Positions 1 to 6,914 of a stretch of DNA of 13,692 bases are shown here, in pieces. Each line of letters opens with the position of its first letter. The first letter of the stretch is position 1. Under the pieces are notes generated by a model. That model saw nothing but the letters and a program-made list of their open reading frames with translations, was not told the DNA's origin and did not search any database. Both the position numbers and the translations under genes were made by a program. This stretch comes from Nitrososphaerales archaeon (GTDB taxonomy: Archaea > Thermoproteota > Nitrososphaeria > Nitrososphaerales > UBA57). The DNA lies in NCBI GenBank assembly GCA_022449325.1, contig JAKUSK010000019.1, forward strand, positions 1-13,692, in the 5' to 3' direction.

Positions 1-11
1 AAATAAAATTC

Positions 12-18
12 TTATATT
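12..18 (+). promoter_or_regulatory. TATA-like box of carA
   Basis: An A/T-only heptamer (TTATATT) lies 23-29 nt before the carA ATG. That is the archaeal box A distance for a transcript that starts at or next to the start codon. No Shine-Dalgarno-like sequence precedes the ATG, which agrees with a leaderless mRNA. The background is AT-rich, so this is a position-supported guess. Confidence 0.4.
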
Positions 19-40
19 CTTAATGTTGTTTTAAATCTTA

Positions 41-1171
41 ATGAATAATTCTGTGGAATGTGATGCTGTATTAACATTAGAAGACGGTAGTAAATTTCAC
101 GGAACTGGTTTTGGCAAACCTTCTACCGTTATTGGCGAAGTAGTGTTTACTACCGGTATGGTTGGTTATACCGAATCTTTGACCGACCCTTCATTTGGCG
201 GCCAACTTTTATCATTTACTTATCCTTTGATTGGAAATTATGGCGTTCCTGATTATACTAATTGCGATGAATATTCTCTCCCAGCACACTTTGAATCTTC
301 TAAGATCCAACCTAGTGGAGTTATTGTCAATGAATTATGTACTACGCCAAATCATTGGAGTTCTACAAAAACATTTGACGAATGGCTTAAATCAGAAGAA
401 ATAACTGGAATTTCTAATATTGATACTAGAAGTCTTACTCTGAAAATCAGAGAATCAGGTGTTATGATGGGTGCTATTAGTTACGAACCAAATAATCCTA
501 GTGATCCTGATTCTATTCTAAGTAATGCAAAGTCCTACGAAACTTTCGAATTTTTTAAAAATGTAAGTACTCCATCTCCTAAAACCTATGGAAATAGCGA
601 TGATAAAATTGTAATTATAGATTTTGGAGTAAAAAATGGCATCATAAGGAATGTATTAAAGCGAAATTATTCTGCTATAGTTGTTCCATATAACTACACT
701 CTTGAACAAATCATGGAGTACAATCCTAAAGGTGTAATTGTTAGTAATGGACCTGGAGATCCTCAACGTTGCACCGACTATCTTGATACAATTAAACAAA
801 TTTGTAACTCTCCAATTCCTACTTTAGGAATATGTTTAGGCCATCAATTAATTTCACTTTCCCTTGGTGCATCAACTTATAAATTACCATATGGACATCG
901 AGGTCAAAATAAATCTTGTCATGATTTGGTTAGCGATAGGAGTTATGTAACTAGTCAAAATCATGGTTATGCTGTTGATCTTGATTCTTTGTCTAACACA
1001 AAATTGAAACCTTGGTTTGTTAATCTTGATGATAATTCTTTAGAAGGAGTTAGACACGAAAATAATTCCTGTATTGCAGTGCAATTTCATCCAGAAGCAC
1101 ATCCTGGTCCTTATGATACCTCTTATGTTTTTGATGAATTCTTTAACATGATAAACGGTGATTCAAATTGA
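41..1171 (+). CDS. carA: Carbamoyl-phosphate synthase, small (glutaminase) subunit CarA
   Basis: CarA hydrolyses glutamine and passes ammonia to CarB for carbamoyl phosphate synthesis, which feeds pyrimidine and arginine formation in the cytoplasm. The 376 residues match the usual family length. The N-terminal domain has the typical LEDGSKFHGTGFG and TTGMVGYTESLTDPSF stretches. The C-terminal class I glutamine amidotransferase domain carries the nucleophile in LGICLGHQ (Cys265) and the His350/Glu352 pair in FHPEAHPGP, so the triad is complete. The ATG at 41 is the best start because family homology begins about ten residues in. The last codons overlap the carB start (TTGA), indicating co-transcription and translational coupling. 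Nothing is unusual about it. Confidence 0.97.
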   Translation: MNNSVECDAVLTLEDGSKFHGTGFGKPSTVIGEVVFTTGMVGYTESLTDPSFGGQLLSFTYPLIGNYGVPDYTNCDEYSLPAHFESSKIQPSGVIVNELCTTPNHWSSTKTFDEWLKSEEITGISNIDTRSLTLKIRESGVMMGAISYEPNNPSDPDSILSNAKSYETFEFFKNVSTPSPKTYGNSDDKIVIIDFGVKNGIIRNVLKRNYSAIVVPYNYTLEQIMEYNPKGVIVSNGPGDPQRCTDYLDTIKQICNSPIPTLGICLGHQLISLSLGASTYKLPYGHRGQNKSCHDLVSDRSYVTSQNHGYAVDLDSLSNTKLKPWFVNLDDNSLEGVRHENNSCIAVQFHPEAHPGPYDTSYVFDEFFNMINGDSN

Positions 1172-4100
1172 GTAATACAATCAAAAAAATTCTTGTTCTT
1201 GGAAGTGGAGCAATAAAGATTGGCGAAGCAGGAGAATTTGACTACTCCGGCAGTCAATGTATTAAAGCTCTCAAAGAAGAAGGAATAGATGCTATTCTAG
1301 TTAATCCTAATATTGCTACAATTCAGACTGATTCTCGTATATGTCCCAAAGTATATTCTGTCCCTGTAGTTCCCGAGTTCGTTACTAAAGTTATTGCTAA
1401 GGAAAGACCTGATGCAATTCTCTTGAGTTTTGGAGGCCAAACTGCATTAAATTGCGGAATTCAACTCGACAAACAAGGAATACTGTCAAAATACAACGTT
1501 AAGGTATTGGGTACTAAGATTCGTGGTATTGAAATCACAGAAGATCGCGACCTTTTCAAACAAAAGATGACTGAATCAGGTATTGATACTCCAAAAAGTC
1601 GTGCGGTATATTCCATTGAAGAAGCAAAAGAATTAGTCGAAGAACTTGGTTATCCTGTTATGATTCGTGCCGCTTACACATTGGGTGGTAAGGGAGGCGG
1701 TGTTGCACATAATGAATACGAACTTGACGAGATTGTTATGAAAGGAATTGCCAATAGTCTTACTAAACAAGTTTTGATTGAAGAATATCTTGGCGAATGG
1801 AAACAGATTGAATATGAAATAATGCGCGATGCCAAAGGTAATTGTGTTACTGTTTGTAATATGGAAAATGTCCTTGGAATGAAAGTACACACCGGTGATA
1901 ATATTGTTGTAGCTCCCTCACAAACCATTACCAATAGGGAATACCATAAACTGAGAGAGATTGCAATTAAAGCTGCTACTGCATGTGAAATTGTCGGTGA
2001 ATGTAACGTTCAATTTTCTTTAGATCCTAATTCAGAAGATTACAATGTAATTGAAATTAATGCAAGATTATCCCGTTCTTCTGCACTTGCGTCGAAAGCA
2101 ACTGGATACCCTCTAGCATATTTAGCTGCTAAAGTTATATTGGGTAAAACTCTTCCCGAACTTTTCAATCAAGTTACTGGAGTAACTACTGCTTGTTTTG
2201 AACCATCTCTTGATTATCTTGTAGTTAAAATGCCCAGATGGGACCTCAAAAAGTTTGAAAATGTTTCAAGAAAAATCGGAACACAAATGAAATCAGTTGG
2301 AGAAATTATGTCGATTGGAAGCTCTTTTGAAGAGGCTCTTCAAAAGGCTATTCGTATGGTCGATATCGATAAATTAGGACTCTGTGAACCAAATTTCCAT
2401 ACTAATTCTGATCCTGAAACTCTTGAAGATAATCTGGTTCATTTTAGCGATGAAATTCTCTTTCATGTCGTTGAAGCCCTACGTTCGAATATGCCTCCTG
2501 AAGAAATCTCAAGAATATCTACTATTGACAAATGGTTTGTTGATAAAATCAATAATGTTGTTGATATTGAACGTAAATTACTGGAAAATCCTGATTCTAA
2601 TAATAAATCACTCATTTTTGATGCAAAAAAGAAAGGATTTTCAGACAAACAATTATCTCTTTATTTTGACAAAGAAGAATCTGAAATTCGTAAAATCCGA
2701 ACCAATTATGGTATTCTTCCTCGAACTAAACAGATTGATACCCTTGCTGCTGAATGGCCCGCACAAACAAATTATCTGTATATAACTTATGATGGTTCAA
2801 TCGACGACGTTAAACCTTCTAATAAGAAAAAACTTATCGTTCTTGGTGCAGGCACTTATAGAATAGGCAGCTCTGTTGAATTCGATTGGTCTACAATGAA
2901 TATGGTATGGGCATTGAAGGAACGTGGTTATGATGTTATAGTGGTAAATTGTAATCCTGAAACTGTTTCTACTGATTATGACATGAGTGATAGTTTATAT
3001 TTCGAAGAACTCACTCTTGAAAGAATTCTTGATATATATGACAAAGAACAACCTGATGGTCTTGTTGCATGCGTTGGAGGACAAGCTGCAAATAATCTTG
3101 TTAACAAATTACACAACTATGGCGTTAAATTATTCGGAACTTCTAGTTCGAATATTGATCGCGCTGAAAATCGTGAGAAATTTAGTGCATTATTAGATGA
3201 AATTGGTGTTTCCCAACCTTCATGGCAAACATTCACTTCCTTTGATACTGCATATGAATTTGCTAAAGAACAAAAATATCCTCTTCTTGTAAGACCTTCC
3301 TATGTTCTAAGCGGCGCTGCAATGAGAGTGATTTGGACTGATGATAATCTTAAAACTTTTCTTGAAGATGCAGCTAAAGTTAATGCTGATTATCCGGTTG
3401 TTGTAAGTAAATTCATTCAAGACGCTCGAGAAATTGAAGTTGATGCTGTATCTGACGGCGATAATGTCTTTATTGGAGCGATTCTTGAACATATAGAAAA
3501 AGCAGGCGTACATTCAGGAGATGCAATAATGACTATTCCTCCTCGAACTTTAGATCCTAGTGAAGAAGCCTTGATTATAGATTATACGAATAAGATTGCC
3601 AAGCAACTACAAATTAAGGGACCCTTTAACACACAATTTATCGTTAAAGACGGATCTGTTTCTGTTATCGAGTGTAATCTCCGTGCCTCGCGTTCAATGC
3701 CCTTTGTTTCAAAATATAGTGGTGTTAACCTTATGCAAATGTCTGCTTCTGCAATATTGGGACAAACAATTTCTTCTAGTTTTCATCATTATCGTAATAT
3801 TCAATCTGTTGGTGTAAAAGTTCCTCAATTTTCTTTTATGCAATTAGATGGTGCAGATCCAAATCTTGGAGTAGAAATGCAATCTACTGGGGAAGTTGCA
3901 TGTTTTGGAAAAAATTTCTATGACGCTTTTCTTAAATCACTAATTTCCGCTGGTTATAATATACCACGTAAAAATGGCAGCATCCTTGTAAGTATCGGCG
4001 GTAATGAGAAAAAACAAAAACTCTTACCTGTCATTAAAAAATTCTCTAAACTTGGTTTTAAGACCTTTGCTACAGAACATACTGCTGATTTTCTTGATTC

Positions 4101-4389
4101 TAATAACATTGATTCTATTGCACTTTACAAAATTGGTGAATACGAAAGGAAACCTAATCTGGAAGATTATTTAATTAAACGCGAATTCGATTTAATCATT
4201 AATGTTCCAATGATTAAATCTTCTAACAATGCTGATTCAATCATAGAAGATGAATATCTAATACGTAGAAAAGCCGTTGAATTAGGAATTCCTGTAATCA
4301 CAACAATTGAATTGGCTGAAGTTTTTGTCGAAGGCCTTGATTGGCTCAATGAAAATACACTCACAATCACGGAAACTGCTAAACAATAA
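1168..4389 (+). CDS. carB: Carbamoyl-phosphate synthase, large subunit CarB
   Basis: CarB makes carbamoyl phosphate from bicarbonate, ammonia supplied by CarA, and two ATP. At 1073 residues it is full length and unsplit. The first half has LGSGAIKIGEAGEFDYSGSQ near the N terminus, the glycine-rich loop TLGGKGGGVA and an ATP-grasp core with EINARLSRSSALASKATGYPLA. An oligomerisation region follows (about 400-550). The second ATP-grasp half begins at about residue 552 (LGAGTYRIGSSVEFDWS) and contains ECNLRASRSMPFVSK. The C-terminal MGS-like allosteric domain begins at about 940 (SIGGNEKKQ). The start is a TTG that overlaps the carA stop codon, giving MSNTIKKILVLGSG. The N-terminal wording (GEAGEFDYSGSQ, NPNIATIQT) is the variant that, from memory, is also found in eukaryotic CPSases and some other lineages. 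It ends 4 nt before the stop of the convergent phosphatase gene. Confidence 0.97.
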   Translation: MSNTIKKILVLGSGAIKIGEAGEFDYSGSQCIKALKEEGIDAILVNPNIATIQTDSRICPKVYSVPVVPEFVTKVIAKERPDAILLSFGGQTALNCGIQLDKQGILSKYNVKVLGTKIRGIEITEDRDLFKQKMTESGIDTPKSRAVYSIEEAKELVEELGYPVMIRAAYTLGGKGGGVAHNEYELDEIVMKGIANSLTKQVLIEEYLGEWKQIEYEIMRDAKGNCVTVCNMENVLGMKVHTGDNIVVAPSQTITNREYHKLREIAIKAATACEIVGECNVQFSLDPNSEDYNVIEINARLSRSSALASKATGYPLAYLAAKVILGKTLPELFNQVTGVTTACFEPSLDYLVVKMPRWDLKKFENVSRKIGTQMKSVGEIMSIGSSFEEALQKAIRMVDIDKLGLCEPNFHTNSDPETLEDNLVHFSDEILFHVVEALRSNMPPEEISRISTIDKWFVDKINNVVDIERKLLENPDSNNKSLIFDAKKKGFSDKQLSLYFDKEESEIRKIRTNYGILPRTKQIDTLAAEWPAQTNYLYITYDGSIDDVKPSNKKKLIVLGAGTYRIGSSVEFDWSTMNMVWALKERGYDVIVVNCNPETVSTDYDMSDSLYFEELTLERILDIYDKEQPDGLVACVGGQAANNLVNKLHNYGVKLFGTSSSNIDRAENREKFSALLDEIGVSQPSWQTFTSFDTAYEFAKEQKYPLLVRPSYVLSGAAMRVIWTDDNLKTFLEDAAKVNADYPVVVSKFIQDAREIEVDAVSDGDNVFIGAILEHIEKAGVHSGDAIMTIPPRTLDPSEEALIIDYTNKIAKQLQIKGPFNTQFIVKDGSVSVIECNLRASRSMPFVSKYSGVNLMQMSASAILGQTISSSFHHYRNIQSVGVKVPQFSFMQLDGADPNLGVEMQSTGEVACFGKNFYDAFLKSLISAGYNIPRKNGSILVSIGGNEKKQKLLPVIKKFSKLGFKTFATEHTADFLDSNNIDSIALYKIGEYERKPNLEDYLIKREFDLIINVPMIKSSNNADSIIEDEYLIRRKAVELGIPVITTIELAEVFVEGLDWLNENTLTITETAKQ

Positions 4390-4393
4390 ATTC

Positions 4394-5023
4394 CTAATTT
4401 AAGTTAAATTTCTCTTTAATAATTGGTATAATCTCTCTTAGATCTTTCTTATTCACAATCGAATCTGATTTCTCGTTAATTAATTCTGTTCCATTAAAAG
4501 AGATTCTTAGTCCTGCCACATCAAATAATTTTATGTCATTGGCTCCATCTACAGTTATTACAATATCTTCTTTTTGTTTCTTCATCATTTTTATTGTATC
4601 TTTTATTGGTATTGTTTTGTCTGATCCTACTATTACATCTACTCCTTGTAATTTACCCTCGCCAAAAATCAATTTATTCGAGAATGCATAGTCTATTTGT
4701 AATTCTTCTTTAATTCTGTCAATTAAAATATCTGGACCTCCAGATACAGTTAAAGTCTTAAACCCTAATCTTCGTAATTCATCAAATGTTTCTTTTGCAC
4801 CTTCCATAATAGGCATGTCATCTGATACTCTTTTACAATCATCATATGACACTCCTTTTAATTCATTGATTCTTTCTATGAGACCTTTTTCCCATTCTAT
4901 CTCTCCACTTATTCCTTTCTTCGTTATCTCCCAAATCTCTTCTTCTTTTCCAACGACTTTAGCTAATTCTGGTAAAAATTCACCATCGATTAAAACTCCT
5001 TCTGTATCAAATATTGCTAACAA
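4394..5023 (-). CDS. serB: SerB-like HAD-IB phosphatase (probable phosphoserine phosphatase)
   Basis: This 209-residue HAD-superfamily hydrolase resembles archaeal phosphoserine phosphatases, the last step of serine synthesis. HAD motif I is FDTEGVL (Asp6 nucleophile), motif II is TVSGG (Ser94), a conserved Lys lies near 136-145, and motif IV is VDGANDIKLF (Asp159, Asp163). The C-terminal AGLRISF and KKDLREII stretches match SerB. Two positions are odd. The second motif-I aspartate is Glu8 (DTE instead of DxD), as in ThrH-type enzymes, and the usual GDGxND reads VDGAND. Substrate could therefore be phosphoserine or another phosphomonoester. The start is a TTG at 5021-5023, preceded by a purine-rich AGAGGA. 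The only in-frame alternative upstream is blocked by TAG. It lies 63 nt downstream of rps19e and may share its transcript. Confidence 0.8.
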   Translation of the reverse strand: MLAIFDTEGVLIDGEFLPELAKVVGKEEEIWEITKKGISGEIEWEKGLIERINELKGVSYDDCKRVSDDMPIMEGAKETFDELRRLGFKTLTVSGGPDILIDRIKEELQIDYAFSNKLIFGEGKLQGVDVIVGSDKTIPIKDTIKMMKKQKEDIVITVDGANDIKLFDVAGLRISFNGTELINEKSDSIVNKKDLREIIPIIKEKFNLN

Positions 5024-5086
5024 TGACTATATCCTCTTGATTAACAATTAAATAAAATCCGTTAACTAATAAACCTGTATAAAATA

Positions 5087-5554
5087 TTATACGTATCTTT
5101 TTAATTCTGAATTACTTTCTGCTAATTCTTTTAATATTACTGCACTAGTTTTATCAATTAAACTCATTCCCTTTCCTGAAATAATTCTTCCTTTTAGTTC
5201 CTTTTTCTCAATATAACCTGCTGATTCTAATTGTTGTAATGGTTTCCTAATTGCTGATTGTCCTGCACTTCTTTGATGTCTTTTTGCGAATTTAATTTTC
5301 TTTTTACCACCGTAAAAATCTTGCAAATCAGATAGTCCTATAGGTCCATGTAAGTATACTTTTCTCAGTAAAGACGCACACCTTTCATACCACCAATCAT
5401 TATTTTGTGGAGGTCTTTCTGCATGTGACCCTGTTTTAACAAAATCTGACCATTCAGGAGGTTTGACAATTTCTTCATCCTTAAGCTTTAACGCTAATAT
5501 TTCAATCAACTTGTTTGCTGGTACTTCATTCACGTTTGTCAAATTCAGATTCAC
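5087..5554 (-). CDS. rps19e: 30S ribosomal protein eS19 (S19e)
   Basis: eS19 is a small-subunit ribosomal protein found in archaea and eukaryotes and involved in late 18S/16S maturation. Hallmarks are EVPANKLIEILALKLK, KPPEWSDFVKTGSHAERPPQNNDWWYERCASLLRKVY, the HGPIGLSDLQDFYGG winged-helix core and RSAGQSAIRKPLQQLESAGYIEK. Length is 155 from the GTG at 5554. A second in-frame GTG at 5533 would give MNEVPANKL, closer to the usual N terminus. A TATA-like element at about 5564-5577 would place the transcript start downstream of the first GTG, which favours 5533. The gene sits between rnp4 (29 nt upstream) and the phosphatase gene, all on the same strand. Confidence 0.95.
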   Translation of the reverse strand: MNLNLTNVNEVPANKLIEILALKLKDEEIVKPPEWSDFVKTGSHAERPPQNNDWWYERCASLLRKVYLHGPIGLSDLQDFYGGKKKIKFAKRHQRSAGQSAIRKPLQQLESAGYIEKKELKGRIISGKGMSLIDKTSAVILKELAESNSELKRYV

Positions 5555-5563
5555 AATAATTTA

Positions 5564-5577
5564 TATCATATATAGGT
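5564..5577 (-). promoter_or_regulatory. TATA-like element upstream of rps19e
   Basis: The 29-nt gap between rnp4 and rps19e is almost purely A/T and reads, on the minus strand, CTATATATGATATA. Its centre is about 16 nt from the upstream GTG and about 37 nt from the GTG at 5533. If used, transcription would begin inside the longer reading frame, which supports the shorter eS19. The gene may equally be read from the rnp4 promoter. Confidence 0.35.
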
Positions 5578-5583
5578 TTGACT

Positions 5584-5886
5584 CTAGATTCTCATCTTTC
5601 TATAAGTAAAACCACAATGCAGACATGTGATATTGATTGATTTTCTTATCTTCGAGAGTCGTATTCTTGAATTAAATCCTGGTACAATGAATCTCTTACA
5701 TTTATGACAAAATAACATTCTTTGTGAAAAGCCTGATTTTATGTTGAATTTTTTAGAAAAATCTCTCGCTTGTTTTGCTTGAATCTCTGCAAGATTATGA
5801 TTATGTTTTAATGATTTCTCTATCTCTGACGATAGATAATCTACTCTGTTTTCTGCTATTTGACGTTTTTTCTTCTTAATATTCAA
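5584..5886 (-). CDS. rnp4: RNase P protein component 4 (Rpp21/Rpr2 family)
   Basis: Rnp4 (Rpp21) is a zinc-ribbon protein subunit of archaeal RNase P that helps the RNA subunit cleave the 5' leader of pre-tRNAs. The 100-residue protein starts with a basic helical segment (NIKKKKRQIAENRVDYL). It has a family-typical helix rich in Ala, Gln and Arg (EIQAKQARDFSKKFNIK), then a zinc site from Cys60/Cys63 (FCHKCKRFIVPG) and Cys88/Cys91 (TCLHCGFTYRK). Length and order fit the family. The start is a TTG at 5884-5886; upstream codons reach a stop without a better start. It is divergent from nep1 and heads a run with rps19e and the phosphatase gene. Confidence 0.9.
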   Translation of the reverse strand: MNIKKKKRQIAENRVDYLSSEIEKSLKHNHNLAEIQAKQARDFSKKFNIKSGFSQRMLFCHKCKRFIVPGFNSRIRLSKIRKSINITCLHCGFTYRKMRI

Positions 5887-5901
5887 TGAATCTACAAAAT
5901 C

Positions 5902-5926
5902 TATTTATCATTAAGAATTTTTTATA
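5902..5926. promoter_or_regulatory. Divergent promoter region rnp4 / nep1
   Basis: About 44 nt separate the rnp4 TTG (5886) from the preferred nep1 GTG (5931). On the plus strand TATTTATC (5902-5909) lies 22-29 nt before that GTG, the right distance for a leaderless nep1 message. On the minus strand GTATAAAAA (5918-5926) lies 32-40 nt before the rnp4 start. Both assignments rest on position and A/T content only. Confidence 0.35.
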
Positions 5927-5930
5927 CATT

Positions 5931-6593
5931 GTGGAACATCTTACTATTGTATTGACTGAATCTGCATTGGAACTTCTCCCAGACGAACTCAAAAAAACTT
6001 CTAAATCCTATAATAACGACCATATATTTCTTGATAAAAGTTATCATTCTCACCTTATGAAAAATCTCGACAACATCGATAAAAGAGGACGACCTGATAT
6101 AGTACATATGAGTTCTCTTTCAATTACCTCTACTCCTTTATACCTGGACAATCAAATCAAATATTATATACATACAATTTCAGATCATGTAATTGAACTT
6201 AATTTTGGTGTACGATTACCAAAATCTTATCATCGTTTTATTGGATTGTTTGAGAAATTATTCCATAACTATCTAAATAATGAGGAATCTGATCCATTAA
6301 TTAACATATATGAATCTTCATTCTCTAAACTTATGAATGATATTGATTCTGATCATGTTGTTGGATTATCTAGGCAAGGCTCTTCACTTTCTTCCAATTA
6401 CTTGTCTGACAAAATAATTAATTCACCTCGTCCAACTTTATTAATTGGTGGATTCTCTCATGGAACATTCTCTAAAAATGTTCTTGATTGCGTAGACGAT
6501 TTAATATCTCTCGGTAATTCCAATCTTGAATCCCATACTACATGTTCTAGAATTATATATGAAATTGAGAAACATAATCCTGATTTTTCATAA
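5931..6593 (+). CDS. nep1: Ribosome biogenesis methyltransferase Nep1 (Emg1), 16S rRNA pseudouridine N1-methyltransferase
   Basis: Nep1 is a SPOUT-class (knotted) enzyme that N1-methylates a pseudouridine in helix 35 of small-subunit rRNA during ribosome assembly. Diagnostic stretches are LTIVLTESALELLPDEL, KRGRPDIVHMSSLSITSTPL, YIHTISDHVIELNFGVRLPKSYHRFIGLFEKLF and the SAM-site region LLIGGFSHGTFSKNV. An open frame continues upstream to an ATG at 5886. I prefer the GTG at 5931 because family homology starts there (MEHLTIVLTESALE, 220 residues), and because the ATG would leave no room for a promoter, overlapping the divergent rnp4 start. The next genes downstream are two tRNAs, so this is a translation-related neighbourhood. 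Confidence 0.93.
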   Translation: MEHLTIVLTESALELLPDELKKTSKSYNNDHIFLDKSYHSHLMKNLDNIDKRGRPDIVHMSSLSITSTPLYLDNQIKYYIHTISDHVIELNFGVRLPKSYHRFIGLFEKLFHNYLNNEESDPLINIYESSFSKLMNDIDSDHVVGLSRQGSSLSSNYLSDKIINSPRPTLLIGGFSHGTFSKNVLDCVDDLISLGNSNLESHTTCSRIIYEIEKHNPDFS

Positions 6594-6627
6594 ATATTTT
6601 TTATCTACTAATATCTCTTAGAATCTA

Positions 6628-6720
6628 GCGGTTGTCGTCCAGACCTTTAATTAGGGGAAAACTTGGTTAGGACACGGGGTTTCCAACCCCGGAACACGGG
6701 TTCAAATCCCGTCGACCGCA
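6628..6720 (+). tRNA. tRNA-Gly(UCC) with a D-loop intron
   Basis: A full cloverleaf can be drawn. Acceptor GCGGTTG/CGACCGC has discriminator A, with no encoded CCA. The anticodon stem is CGGGG/CCCCG with loop TTTCCAA (anticodon UCC), and the T arm is ACGGG-TTCAAAT-CCCGT. The D arm closes (GTCC/GGAC) only if 19 nt are removed, leaving the ordinary loop AGCTTGGTTA. The mature length is then 74 nt. The gene lies 34 nt after nep1 and is followed by tRNA-Phe on the same strand. Confidence 0.93.
6643..6661 (+). other. 19-nt tRNA-Gly intron at position 15/16 (bulge-helix-bulge)
   Basis: The precursor folds into a near-textbook BHB. The central helix GTCC (6637-6640) pairs with GGAA (6656-6659): three Watson-Crick pairs and a terminal G·A. 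The 5' bulge AGA (6641-6643) is cut as AG^A and the 3' bulge AAC (6660-6662) as AA^C. The inner helix is CCT/AGG (6644-6646/6653-6655) with loop TTAATT. Removal restores a standard D loop. The ends could shift by a base or two. The central helix uses the 5' strand of the D stem, so the D arm cannot form before splicing. Confidence 0.8.
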
Positions 6721-6760
6721 TTCTATAAAATTAAAATATATACATATTGCAAACATTATA

Positions 6761-6775
6761 TTCTATAATATAGAA
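6761..6775. promoter_or_regulatory. A/T palindrome and probable promoter before tRNA-Phe
   Basis: The 66-nt spacer between the two tRNAs is nearly all A/T. It contains the perfect palindrome TTCTATA-A-TATAGAA (6761-6775), preceded by TTATATT (6757-6763). The latter is about 24-30 nt before tRNA-Phe, the expected box A place. The palindrome may be only a by-product of overlapping TATA-like sequence; no regulator is implied. Confidence 0.35.
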
Positions 6776-6786
6776 ATTTATTCACT

Positions 6787-6875
6787 GCCGAGGTAGCTCA
6801 GCCTGGGAGAGATTATATAACTCCAGCACTCCGCTGAAGCCGGAGCTGTCGCCGGTTCAAATCCGGCTCTCGGCA
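6787..6875 (+). tRNA. tRNA-Phe(GAA) with a D-stem intron
   Basis: Acceptor GCCGAGG/TCTCGGC pairs with one G·U, and the discriminator is A. The anticodon stem is CTCCG/CGGAG with loop CTGAAGC (anticodon GAA). The T arm is GCCGG-TTCAAAT-CCGGC. No CCA is encoded. The D stem GCTC/GAGC is completed only when a 15-nt insert between its third and fourth 3'-strand bases is taken out. The mature length is then 74 nt and the sequence reads as an ordinary archaeal tRNA-Phe (GCTCAGCCTGGGAGAGC). Confidence 0.95.
6812..6826 (+). other. 15-nt tRNA-Phe intron at position 24/25 (bulge-helix-bulge)
   Basis: The central helix GGAG (6806-6809) pairs with CTCC (6821-6824), four perfect pairs. It is flanked by 3-nt bulges AGA (6810-6812) and AGC (6825-6827), both cut after the second base. 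This gives exactly a 15-nt intron (ATTATATAACTCCAG) and a normal D stem. The inner loop TTATATAA can form only two pairs and the outer helix is not matched, so this is a relaxed form of the motif. As in the neighbouring tRNA-Gly, the central helix occupies D-stem bases. Confidence 0.88.
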
Positions 6876-6886
6876 TTTCTAATTAG

Positions 6887-6896
6887 TTATATATTA
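6887..6896 (+). promoter_or_regulatory. TATA-like box of the HAD-IIB phosphatase gene
   Basis: TTATATATTA lies 19-28 nt before the GTG start at 6915. The 39-nt gap after tRNA-Phe holds no ribosome-binding-like sequence, so a leaderless transcript is likely. Confidence 0.45.
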
Positions 6897-6914
6897 TTTT
6901 CCTAATTTTATTCT

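Noticed and set aside
2384..2785. A 133-codon frame inside carB
   Set aside because: It is out of frame within the middle of a full-length carB and reads as Ile/Leu-rich low-complexity sequence with no homology I can see.
6641..6663. The extra D-loop bases in tRNA-Gly as a sequencing or assembly insertion
   Set aside because: They form a consistent bulge-helix-bulge with correct cut sites, and the neighbouring tRNA-Phe shows the same kind of insert, so an intron is the simpler reading.
6761..6775. Perfect 15-nt palindrome before tRNA-Phe as a regulator's operator
   Set aside because: It is made only of A/T apart from one C-G pair, overlaps the expected TATA region, and such palindromes arise often in this composition.
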